The notes below the pieces were generated by a model. That model saw nothing but the letters and a program-made list of their open reading frames with translations, did no database searches and was not told the origin of the DNA. A program made the translations under genes and the position numbers. A stretch of DNA of 64,000 nt, taken from Paenibacillus_I sp035510375. Its GTDB lineage: Bacteria; Bacillota; Bacilli; Paenibacillales; Paenibacillaceae. Where the stretch lies: NCBI RefSeq assembly GCF_035510375.1, contig NZ_DATKHG010000013.1. One strand, written 5' to 3'. Of this stretch, positions 45,104 to 53,392 are shown piece after piece. How positions within the stretch are numbered: position 1 is the first letter of the stretch; each line of letters opens with the position of its first letter.

Positions 45104-46285
45104 ATGTCTAACCTGAACTTCCGCTATGAAGACGTACTGCAGGATATCCCGGTAACCGAGTATCAGGGCCGCGTCGAGAAAGCCCGCAAAGCGATGGAAC
45201 AAGAAGGACTGGACGGCCTGCTCGTATGGTCCGACGCCGCCCGCATGTCCAACGTACGCTGGCTCGCCGACTACCGCGCGTTCGACGGCGTGTTCCCTTA
45301 CCCGGCCATGGTGTTTCTGCCGCTCGAAGGAGAACCGATCCTGTTCGCGGAAGGCTCGATGGTATCCTACGCCGCCGACGAAACCTGGTTCAACGACACG
45401 CGCGGCATCCGCCAAGAGCTTGGCAACACCGTAAAGGATTTCGTGAAAACGCGCCCGAACGCCAAAATCGGCCTCAGCGGTTCCAAATACCTGGCGCTTG
45501 AGTTCTACGAGCAAATCATGGGCGCATTGAACGACCCGTCCCAGTTGAAAAAAACGAACATCATCGAATACCTGAAGTCCATCAAGAGCGAAACCGAAAT
45601 CCGCAACATGAAGGTTGCCGGCCGTCTGGCCGACATCGGCATCGAGAAAATCCACGAGCTGCTCGCGACGGAAGGCTTGAGCGAGCGCGAATTGGTCCGC
45701 CAGGCTTACGCGGCGATGTTCGCCGCAGGCGCCGACACGGTATCTTTCGACATCATGGTTCAGTCCGGCTCCAACTCGTCCGACTTCTTCCTGGCGCGTC
45801 CGCGTGACAAAAAAGTTGTCAAAGGCGAGACGATCCTCATCGACATCGGCTGCCGCTTCAACGGTTATTCTTCCGACATGGCCCGCGGCGTAGGCTACGG
45901 CAAAGTGTCCGACGACAAGCGCCGCATGCTCGACGCTTGCCTGGAAGCTTGGACCGCAGGCATAAGAGCGATCCGTCCGGGCATGACCGGCGCGGAAGCC
46001 GACGTAGCTGCAAACGATGTTCTTAAGGACTACGGCTATCCCCATGCTTCCGGAGAAGGACGCGGCTGCGCGCATTCCACCGGTATGGACCCTGAGGAGG
46101 AAATTCCAGTTGTCGGTCCGGACAGCCAGGATGTGCTGGTCGAGAACCAAACGATCGCGTTCGAGATCACGCTGATGGTTCCGGGCGTCGGCGGCACTCG
46201 TGTAGAAGATACCGTCGTGATCCGCAAAGACGGCGCGGAGTCCCTGACCAACTTCCCGCACAGCTGTTACTGGTACCAAGACTAA
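45104..46285 (+). CDS. M24 (pita-bread) metallohydrolase, creatinase/aminopeptidase P-like
   Basis: A 393-residue enzyme with a creatinase-type N-terminal domain and an M24 catalytic domain. All five dimetal ligands are seen: Asp247 and Asp258 (IDIGCRFNGYSSDMARG), His324, Glu354 (FEITLM) and Glu368 (RVEDTV). The position seven after His324, a histidine in aminopeptidase P (HGxGxxxHE), is Glu331 here (HSTGMDPEEE). The enzyme may therefore act on something other than an X-Pro peptide; creatinase, ectoine hydrolase and DddP are M24 relatives with altered substrates. It sits inside the importer operon behind GGAGG. The specific substrate is not known. Confidence 0.85.
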   Translation: MSNLNFRYEDVLQDIPVTEYQGRVEKARKAMEQEGLDGLLVWSDAARMSNVRWLADYRAFDGVFPYPAMVFLPLEGEPILFAEGSMVSYAADETWFNDTRGIRQELGNTVKDFVKTRPNAKIGLSGSKYLALEFYEQIMGALNDPSQLKKTNIIEYLKSIKSETEIRNMKVAGRLADIGIEKIHELLATEGLSERELVRQAYAAMFAAGADTVSFDIMVQSGSNSSDFFLARPRDKKVVKGETILIDIGCRFNGYSSDMARGVGYGKVSDDKRRMLDACLEAWTAGIRAIRPGMTGAEADVAANDVLKDYGYPHASGEGRGCAHSTGMDPEEEIPVVGPDSQDVLVENQTIAFEITLMVPGVGGTRVEDTVVIRKDGAESLTNFPHSCYWYQD

Positions 46286-46316
46286 ATCGGAATCCAGCGG
46301 ATTTTATGAAAAAGAA

Positions 46317-46394
46317 GGCTTTGCACCGCTTGTTGCAAGAACGGGCGCAGATCATGCGCCCCCCTCTTGCATGCGCTTGCGAAGCCCTTTTTTT
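46317..46394 (+). terminator. Long imperfect hairpin with T-run inside the transporter operon
   Basis: An outer imperfect stem of about 20 bases (GGCTTTGCA... / ...TGCGAAGCC) is topped by GGGCGCA / TGCGCCC and followed by seven T (46388-46394). It lies between the M24 gene and the first permease, so it may act as a partial terminator or mRNA-stabilising structure that makes receptor and enzyme more abundant than permeases. Confidence 0.7.
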
Positions 46395-46447
46395 ACCCAA
46401 AACACGAACGCAGACCGGAATTTTACGGATGAAGGGGAACTTCCAAA

Positions 46448-47449
46448 ATGGAAATAAAACTGGGAATGGAAATGAAACCGGGATGGAGAGACAGATTCGG
46501 TTTTATGGTTAGAAGCCATCAAGAGGAGTCGCTGCTGCTGCTGTTAATCGTAATCATCATCGCGATCTCCCCTATTTTTTCGCCGGATTTTTTCACGGAG
46601 TACAATTTATTTAATTTGCTGCGGCAAATTTCCTATACCGCGATCGTTTCGATCGGCATGCTGCTTACGATCCTGATCGGGGGCATCGACCTTTCCGTCG
46701 GATCGATCATGCAAGCGGTGGGCCTGTCATCGATTCTGCTCATTCAGAATGATATGCCGGTGTGGCTGGTCGTCATCGTCGTCCTCTGCCTCGGGATGGC
46801 TCTCGGGCTCATCAACGGGTCTCTGATCGTATACGGTTTGCTTCAACCGTTCATTGTGACGCTGGGAACCAAGATCGTCATTGACGGCACGACGCTGGTC
46901 GTTTCGGACGGCAAAGGGGTGAGCGGCAACGCGCCCGACGGTTTCCTGGAAATCGGAGCCGGGCATCTGGGGGCCGTACCGATTCCTGTCGTGATCATGT
47001 TCGCGCTGCTTCTTCTCGGATCGGTTGTCCTGAACCGCACGGTGTTCGGCAGACAAATCTATGCCGTCGGTTCCAACAGGCTGGCCGCGCACAACTCCGG
47101 CATTAATGTGAATAAAATTCAGCTTCTCGTCTACATGTTGTCCGGCTTGTTCGCAGCTATCGCGGGACTGCTTGTGGCGGCGAGAACCGGCGCTTTTCAA
47201 CCGATCACGACGCCTGGCGGCGCGGCCGGCATGGAGCTGAACGCGATTGCGGCGGTCGTCGTGGGCGGCGCGAGTCTGGCGGGGGGCAAAGGCACGATCG
47301 GGGGCGCTTTCCTGGGCGCGCTGCTGTCCGGATTGCTGTTCAACCTGCTGGTGTTCCTCAACCTGAATCCATATATCCAGCAATTTATTTTAGGCGCCAT
47401 CGTGCTTGCCGCGGTCATTTTCTCCGCCTCCAAACGCAGAAAGCGTTGA
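46448..47449 (+). CDS. RbsC-like ABC permease 1
   Basis: A 333-residue inner-membrane subunit of a ribose/galactose-type importer, with about nine membrane segments. The family signature LTILIGGIDLSVGSIMQ and AVVVGGASLAGGKGTIGG loops are present. The start at ATG 46448 follows GAAGGGGAA; ATG 46466 is in frame. A second, different permease follows the ATPase gene, which suggests a heterodimeric channel. Confidence 0.92.
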   Translation: MEIKLGMEMKPGWRDRFGFMVRSHQEESLLLLLIVIIIAISPIFSPDFFTEYNLFNLLRQISYTAIVSIGMLLTILIGGIDLSVGSIMQAVGLSSILLIQNDMPVWLVVIVVLCLGMALGLINGSLIVYGLLQPFIVTLGTKIVIDGTTLVVSDGKGVSGNAPDGFLEIGAGHLGAVPIPVVIMFALLLLGSVVLNRTVFGRQIYAVGSNRLAAHNSGINVNKIQLLVYMLSGLFAAIAGLLVAARTGAFQPITTPGGAAGMELNAIAAVVVGGASLAGGKGTIGGAFLGALLSGLLFNLLVFLNLNPYIQQFILGAIVLAAVIFSASKRRKR

Positions 47450-47480
47450 TCGCCAACCTGTAGACAGTAAAGAGGGATAA

Positions 47481-48974
47481 ATGATGAACAACGTGATACT
47501 CGAACTTAAAAGCATTTCCAAAAAATTCGGTCCCGCGTATGCCGTCCAGGATATCAGCGTGCAGCTGCAAAAAGGGGAGTTTCATGCGATCGTCGGCGAG
47601 AACGGGGCGGGCAAATCGACCTTGATCAAAATGCTGTCCGGCGTTCACCTTCCGGATGAAGGGGAGATCTACTGGAACGGCCATCCGGTCCGGTTGCACT
47701 CGCCGCATGCGGCGCAGAAGCAGGGAATCAGCACGCTGTTCCAGGAGATTCAGGAGATCCCTGCGCTTTCGGTGGCGGAAAATATTTTTCTCGGCAGGGA
47801 ACCGAAGTCGATGGGCTTCATGCAATGGTCCGATCTGTACACGGAAGCCGGGAAATTGCTGCGCAGCCTGAACATCATGATCGATCCGCGCGCCAAGATG
47901 GAGGACCTGCGGATTTCCGAGCGGAAAATGGTCGAGATCGCCCGTGCGGTATCCATTAAAGCGGAGCTGCTGATCATGGACGAGCCATCGGCCAACCTGA
48001 ACGAAGACGAGCTCAAAATCCTGTTCGACACCATTGCGCTCCTGCGCAAGCGGAACGTAACGATCGTGTACATCTCCCACCGTTTGCGGGAAGTCTTCTC
48101 GATGGCCGACCGGGTCACCGTTCTGCGGGACGGAAGGCACATCCAGACGGTGAATATCAAGGATACGAATGAAGGCGCGCTTGTCACTTCGATGATCGGA
48201 AGAAAGCTGGAGAAATATTATCCGGCCAAAACCGTGGACAGCGGAGAAGTGCTTCTCGAGGTGAAAAATTTGAGCCTGCCGGACGGCGAGTTGAACGACG
48301 TCAGCTTCCGGCTCCGCAAGCGCGAGGTGGTCGGCTTGGCCGGACTGGCCGGTTCGGGACAGGCGCTGGTGACCAAAATTTTGTTCGGTCTTATCAAGGG
48401 CTACACGGGCATGATGGTGTTGGATGGAAAACCTTTTATCCCGCACGCTCCGCGCCAGAGCATGGACGCCGGCATTTCGTTCGTGCCCGAGGATCGCAAG
48501 ACGCAGGGCTTGTTCCTGAACCAGAGCGTAAAGAACAACATGTCGATCACGGCGTTGTCGAGAAATTTCCTGACCGGCGGCCTGATCAACAAGAAGAAGG
48601 AGCTCCGGAAGGCCCAGAGCCTGATCACGCAGTTGTCGGTCCGGCCGCAGGATCCCTACAAGCATGTCGGCAACCTGAGCGGCGGCAACCAGCAGAAGGC
48701 GCTTATCGGCCGCTGGTTGATCGACGAATACAAAATTCTCATCCTGGAAGAACCGACCCGCGGCGTGGACGTCGGCGCCAAAATGGATATTTACCAGGAA
48801 ATCAACAAACTGCTGGAACAGGATTTGGCGATTCTGATGGTGTCGTCGGAGCTTCCGGAACTGCTCGGCATGTGCGACCGTATCCTCGTGTTCTCGGAGG
48901 GGAAACTGACCGCCGAGCTGAACCGGGATGAGGCAACGGAAGAAAAAATTATGGAATACGCTTTTCCGAGGTGA
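47481..48974 (+). CDS. RbsA-like ABC ATPase with two nucleotide-binding domains
   Basis: A 497-residue double ATPase. The first domain has a full Walker A (GENGAGKST) and Walker B (LLIMDEPSANLN); its signature is degenerate (DLRISERKMVEIARA). The second has the shortened P-loop usual in RbsA/MglA (GLAGSGQALVTK), signature LSGGNQQKALIGRW and ILEEPTRGVDVG. It energises import with the two flanking permeases. Confidence 0.94.
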   Translation: MMNNVILELKSISKKFGPAYAVQDISVQLQKGEFHAIVGENGAGKSTLIKMLSGVHLPDEGEIYWNGHPVRLHSPHAAQKQGISTLFQEIQEIPALSVAENIFLGREPKSMGFMQWSDLYTEAGKLLRSLNIMIDPRAKMEDLRISERKMVEIARAVSIKAELLIMDEPSANLNEDELKILFDTIALLRKRNVTIVYISHRLREVFSMADRVTVLRDGRHIQTVNIKDTNEGALVTSMIGRKLEKYYPAKTVDSGEVLLEVKNLSLPDGELNDVSFRLRKREVVGLAGLAGSGQALVTKILFGLIKGYTGMMVLDGKPFIPHAPRQSMDAGISFVPEDRKTQGLFLNQSVKNNMSITALSRNFLTGGLINKKKELRKAQSLITQLSVRPQDPYKHVGNLSGGNQQKALIGRWLIDEYKILILEEPTRGVDVGAKMDIYQEINKLLEQDLAILMVSSELPELLGMCDRILVFSEGKLTAELNRDEATEEKIMEYAFPR

Positions 48975-48979
48975 GACAG

Positions 48980-49918
48980 ATGAAAAGACTAAACAACCAG
49001 CTTCCGTTGATTACGCTTGTTATTTTGATTATCGCAGGATCACTGCTGTCGGACCGGTTCCTGTCCGTGCAGAATCTCATTAACCTGGTTCAATTTGCCG
49101 CCGAGACGGGAATCATCGCCGTCGGTATGGCATTCGTCATCTTCACCGGCGGCATCGACCTGTCGGTCGGATCGATTGTGGCTCTGGCCGCCGTCATCTC
49201 CGCCAGCTCGCAGCATTTGGGTGTCGTGGGTGTGCTCGCTCTCTGCGTGGTACTCGGCGCGCTGATTGGCCTGACCAACGGCTTGGTCATTACCAAAGCA
49301 AGGGTAGAGCCGTTCATGGCGACGCTCGCCATGATGGCGATCGTAAGGGCGGTTACCTTGTGGATCACCAATGGGGGGCCGGTGCTGAAGCCCGTCTCTC
49401 CCGGCTATCAGGCGCTCGCAGGGGATATCTTCGGCATTCCGCTTCCCGCGGTGTACCTGATCGTTATCTTTATTCTCGGGTACATCCTTCTTAACCGCAT
49501 GCCGTTCGGCAGGCATGTGCTCGCGGTCGGCGGCGGGGAAGAAACCGCCCGGCTGTTCGGCGTGAAAGTGGAGAACGTCAAGCTTGCCGTGTATATCATC
49601 AGCGGCATCCTGGCTGCTGTGGCGGGCGCCCTGATTACGGCGCGGATCGGCATGGGCGAGCCGAGATCGGGCTATAACTTCGAGCTCACGGCCATCGCGA
49701 TCGTTATCGTCGGCGGAACTTACCTGCTAGGCGGCCGCGGTACGATCGGCGGTACGTTCATCGGCGCCATGATCTTCGCGGTTATTCTGAACCTGATGAA
49801 CCTGATGGACGTCTCGGCGTATATTCAACCGATCGTCCGCGGATTGATCATCATCATCGCCGCTCTGCTCATTTCCCGGTCATTTGTGAAATCGAGGAAA
49901 GCTGCAACGGTCACTTGA
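48980..49918 (+). CDS. RbsC-like ABC permease 2
   Basis: A 312-residue permease of the same family as the gene at 46448 but clearly different in sequence. It has FVIFTGGIDLSVGSIVALAA and IVIVGGTYLLGGRGTIGGTF. ATG 48980 fits the GAGGTGAG ribosome site; GTG 48971, overlapping the ATPase stop, is an alternative. It is the last gene of the importer operon. Confidence 0.92.
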   Translation: MKRLNNQLPLITLVILIIAGSLLSDRFLSVQNLINLVQFAAETGIIAVGMAFVIFTGGIDLSVGSIVALAAVISASSQHLGVVGVLALCVVLGALIGLTNGLVITKARVEPFMATLAMMAIVRAVTLWITNGGPVLKPVSPGYQALAGDIFGIPLPAVYLIVIFILGYILLNRMPFGRHVLAVGGGEETARLFGVKVENVKLAVYIISGILAAVAGALITARIGMGEPRSGYNFELTAIAIVIVGGTYLLGGRGTIGGTFIGAMIFAVILNLMNLMDVSAYIQPIVRGLIIIIAALLISRSFVKSRKAATVT

Positions 49919-49932
49919 CAATTCTGCAATAG

Positions 49933-49971
49933 CCTCCCGGACATGGCGATTATTGATGCTTGTCCGGGAGG
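49933..49971 (+). terminator. Hairpin after the importer operon
   Basis: A perfect 11-base stem (CCTCCCGGACA / TGTCCGGGAGG) with a 17-base loop is followed by ATTATT. The T-run is poor, so termination may be partial and could allow read-through into the sensor genes. Confidence 0.6.
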
Positions 49972-49990
49972 ATTATTCGGATTAAAATGT

Positions 49991-50007
49991 AATCGATATC
50001 ATCGATT
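49991..50007 (+). promoter_or_regulatory. Perfect palindrome, candidate operator before the sensor kinase gene
   Basis: AATCGAT-ATC-ATCGATT is a perfect inverted repeat 28 bases before ATG 50035. It could be a binding site for the regulator or part of an mRNA hairpin. No copy was noticed upstream of the importer operon. Confidence 0.45.
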
Positions 50008-50034
50008 GCACTGTCGTCATTTAAGGGGTTGCTC

Positions 50035-51819
50035 ATGATGAAACAACTGTTGCGAAGCTTAAATGACTATTTCCTTTCCAGCGTGAAGCGTGAAATGATG
50101 CTGATGGTCACGGCCACGATCGTGCTGGTCGTCGGGGCGGTCGTTATCGTTACGTACAACGTTTCGATCGACTTGCAAATGAAAGACGCCAAGGTGAGCG
50201 ACGCCTCCAAAGTCCGGTTCATCGGCGATAATATTGATGAAACCGTTATCACCATCAATCGGTTGATGGACAGCTTGACGCAGGATTCGGAAGTGCAGGC
50301 GCTGCTCGACAAACCCTCCAAACCGTTGCTCTCCGAAACCAGGCAACTGGAGAACCTTTTCCTGTCCAAAGCCATGTACTCTTCGGAAATGTTCAATTCC
50401 ATCTATCTTTTCGATACGAGAGGGCAGCTGTTCCATCTCAAATTCGGAAGCCGGACGAACGACCAGGAGTCGCTGAACTACAACAAATACCGGTATGACA
50501 CGATCGGCAGGACGACCTGGCGGATTGACAACGGCGTCGTATATGTGGAGAAATCCCTCCGGCAGCGCGAGTCGCTGCGTACGATCGGCTATGTCAGTAT
50601 TGAAATCAACAAGGATTATTTGCGGAACCGGCTCCAGTCGGAAGGGAACCGCTTTACTTATGTGTATGACGAGAACGGCGGCATTCTGGTCGGCAGCGAC
50701 GAAGACCGCGGATTGAACACGGAGGAGCTGTTCGCGCGGGCCAAGCTGGAGCAGAACGGCGTTCCCAATGTGGTCAAAATTCCGCCTTATCAGAACATGC
50801 TGCTCACCACCCATCTTTCGGAATACGGCAAATGGCGGGTGGTTTCCGTCGTTCCCGTCAAGGAGATCGCCAGGGGGCCTGAATTGATCGGGCTGTGGAT
50901 CGCCATTATCGGCATCCTGGGCGTGCTGTCCGGCATCGCGATCTTCTGGTATAGCTCCAGCCGGCTTATCGCTCCTCTTAACGACCTAAAACAGCTGATG
51001 GACCTGGCGGACATCGATAATTTCCAGCATCAGGCCGATATCCGGCGGCGGGACGAATTCGGCCGGCTGGGCCGAAGCTTCAACCACATGATGCGTAAAA
51101 TCAACTACCTGATCTCCGAGGTTTTGCAGAAGGAGATTGCCCAGAAAGAATCCGAGTATAAAGCGCTCAAGGCGCAAATCAATCCCCATTTTCTGTATAA
51201 CACACTCGACACGATCCGCTGGCTTGCGATGTACGGCGAAACGCAGAGAATAGAGAAGGTTGCCGTTTCCCTCGCTCAGATCTTGAAAGCCAGTCTCATG
51301 GACAGCAAGGACATGGTGCCGATCCGCACGGAGATGGAATACATTGATGCCTATCTCGCCATTCAAAAAAACCGGTTTGAGAACCGCATTTCCGTGTTGA
51401 TTCATATGGATGAGCGAATCATGGACCTGTTGATTCCGCGATTCGTTTTGCAGCCGATTGTCGAAAATTCTTTTATCCATGGTTTGGAGCCGAAAGTCGG
51501 AGAAGGAAAATTGATGATTCAAGGTTCGCTGGGCGCAAACGGAGTGACGATCCGAGTAATCGACGACGGGGTCGGCATGGAGGAAGACAGGGCGCTGGAG
51601 TTGCTGGAAGAGCGCAAACCGGCCGGCATCGCCAGCACCACGGGAACCGGAAGCGGAATTAACAACGTGCATGAGAGAATCCGGGCGCTGTTCGGGGAAT
51701 CGTACGGCTTGTCCATTTACAGTTCTCCGGGAGCGGGGACGATCGTGGAAGTGGCCTTGCCCGCCAAGCACGAACAACCGGCTGCAAGCATGACGCAAGG
51801 GGGGACGAATCATGCATAA
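50035..51819 (+). CDS. YesM-type sensor histidine kinase
   Basis: A 594-residue membrane kinase with two membrane helices (about 22-42 and 285-307) enclosing a Cache-like extracellular domain, a HAMP domain (SSSRLIAPLNDLKQLMDLAD), and the His_kinase/HATPase pair with phospho-acceptor His385 in INPHFLYNTLDTIRWLA. N-box NSFIHGLEPK and GTGSGINNVHERI follow. The start at ATG 50035 fits AAGGGG; TTG 50029 and ATG 50038 are alternatives. Such kinases commonly sense sugars in Paenibacillus. It overlaps the response regulator gene by 8 bases. Confidence 0.95.
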   Translation: MMKQLLRSLNDYFLSSVKREMMLMVTATIVLVVGAVVIVTYNVSIDLQMKDAKVSDASKVRFIGDNIDETVITINRLMDSLTQDSEVQALLDKPSKPLLSETRQLENLFLSKAMYSSEMFNSIYLFDTRGQLFHLKFGSRTNDQESLNYNKYRYDTIGRTTWRIDNGVVYVEKSLRQRESLRTIGYVSIEINKDYLRNRLQSEGNRFTYVYDENGGILVGSDEDRGLNTEELFARAKLEQNGVPNVVKIPPYQNMLLTTHLSEYGKWRVVSVVPVKEIARGPELIGLWIAIIGILGVLSGIAIFWYSSSRLIAPLNDLKQLMDLADIDNFQHQADIRRRDEFGRLGRSFNHMMRKINYLISEVLQKEIAQKESEYKALKAQINPHFLYNTLDTIRWLAMYGETQRIEKVAVSLAQILKASLMDSKDMVPIRTEMEYIDAYLAIQKNRFENRISVLIHMDERIMDLLIPRFVLQPIVENSFIHGLEPKVGEGKLMIQGSLGANGVTIRVIDDGVGMEEDRALELLEERKPAGIASTTGTGSGINNVHERIRALFGESYGLSIYSSPGAGTIVEVALPAKHEQPAASMTQGGTNHA

Positions 51820-53392
51820 CGTCGTTATCGTCGACGATGAGATGATCGTGAGCCGGGGACTCAGCGAGAAAATCGACTGGGGGCAGCTCGAATGCAGCAT
51901 CGTCGGGATCGGCAGCAACGGGATGGAAGGTAAGGAACTGGTCGACCGTCACCGGCCCGATATCGTCATCACCGACATCAAGATGCCTGGAATGAATGGG
52001 CTCGATTTGGCTCAATATGTCAAGGAAAATTACCCGGAAATCGTCACGATCCTGCTCAGCGGCTACACGGAATTCGATTACGCGCGCACGGCCGTCCGTC
52101 ATCAGGTGTTCGATTATTTGCTGAAGCCTGTCGATCTCGAGGATTTAAAAAAATGCGTCCGCAAAGCCAAAAAGCACCTGGCTAGCATTGGAACGTCGGC
52201 GAGGAAGGCGGAGCTGGACCAGGAGGCCTCGGAAAGGAAAACGGCGCTGGCCGAAACCGGGATTTTGCTGAACGTGATCGTGAACGGCAATAAAAATATC
52301 GGCATTCTCGAAAAGAAAATGGACGAAATGGGGCTGCTTCTCCGCAAGGGGCAAACGGTGATTTTTGAAAGCTATGAGCGTATGGAAGACCCCGTTTCGG
52401 CTTCCTTGTTCCAGTATGCCATCCAGAATATCGTCAGTGAGACGTATGACAATCACAACATCCGGGCGACGGTTTTCAGCCACGAAGGACAGAACGTTGC
52501 CGTCATCAAATACAATCCCGAAATCCAGCCCAGCGTATTCGAACGCAGGGTAATGGAAGCGATCGATATGTGCAAAGACAACGTCGGCCTGTATTTGAAG
52601 AGGAGCGTAAACATCGGCGTCGGGAAAATTTTCAACGGCATTCAGGGCCTGCATGCTTCTTATTTGAGCGCCAACAGCACGCTTGAGGATAATTTGTTTT
52701 GGGGTTTTCAAGAAGTTCCGCCGCGAACGGAACCGGCAGCCGATAACGAGGCGATCGTTCAGGTGAATCCCGCCTGGCTGGAAGCGGTCAGCGAAGGCAG
52801 GGAAGAGGAAGCTTGCCGGTATATGGAGCCTTTCCTTCAGGAGATCAGGAGATATAAAAATAAAACGTGCGCGTTCAACGGCTTGATGGATTTTTTGGTA
52901 GGACTGACCCGCTATGTCTCCGATAAAGAAACGAAGGCTCTGATCACCAGGACGATTACGGAGATCCCCACGATCAGAACCTTCAAGGAGTACCGGTCGA
53001 CGCTGGCCGGAACGATGGAAACGGTATGTCGGCAAGCCCGGCGAGATCGTGAGGATATGAGCGCTTCGCTGGTTCAGCGCGTACTCGAATACATCGATAC
53101 GCATTATCAGGATGCCCGTCTCAGTCTTCAATTCGCGGCTGATCATTATCACGTCAGCGACGGGCACTTGAGCCGTCTGTTCAAGAAGGAAACCGGCAAT
53201 AACTTCAGCGAATATCTAATCAAGAAGCGGGTGGATAAGGCCAAGGAGCTGCTGGACAAAGACCATCGGATGCCCATTGCCGTCGTGGCGAGCCGGGTCG
53301 GCTTCACGGACGCGAAATATTTCGGGCAGGTATTCAAGAAATATTACGGCTTGACACCGTCCGAATACAAGGACCATATCATACTCAGTTGA
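51812..53392 (+). CDS. YesN-type response regulator with AraC DNA-binding domain
   Basis: A 526-residue regulator with a receiver domain (phospho-acceptor Asp55 in IVITDIKMPGMNG), a central region of the YesN type, and a C-terminal AraC/XylS double helix-turn-helix (SLQFAADHYHVSDGHLSRLF through YFGQVFKKYYGLTPSEYKDH). It is the partner of the adjacent YesM kinase and probably activates the neighbouring importer operon. Its 3' end overlaps that of the next, opposite gene by 8 bases. Confidence 0.95.
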   Translation: MHNVVIVDDEMIVSRGLSEKIDWGQLECSIVGIGSNGMEGKELVDRHRPDIVITDIKMPGMNGLDLAQYVKENYPEIVTILLSGYTEFDYARTAVRHQVFDYLLKPVDLEDLKKCVRKAKKHLASIGTSARKAELDQEASERKTALAETGILLNVIVNGNKNIGILEKKMDEMGLLLRKGQTVIFESYERMEDPVSASLFQYAIQNIVSETYDNHNIRATVFSHEGQNVAVIKYNPEIQPSVFERRVMEAIDMCKDNVGLYLKRSVNIGVGKIFNGIQGLHASYLSANSTLEDNLFWGFQEVPPRTEPAADNEAIVQVNPAWLEAVSEGREEEACRYMEPFLQEIRRYKNKTCAFNGLMDFLVGLTRYVSDKETKALITRTITEIPTIRTFKEYRSTLAGTMETVCRQARRDREDMSASLVQRVLEYIDTHYQDARLSLQFAADHYHVSDGHLSRLFKKETGNNFSEYLIKKRVDKAKELLDKDHRMPIAVVASRVGFTDAKYFGQVFKKYYGLTPSEYKDHIILS

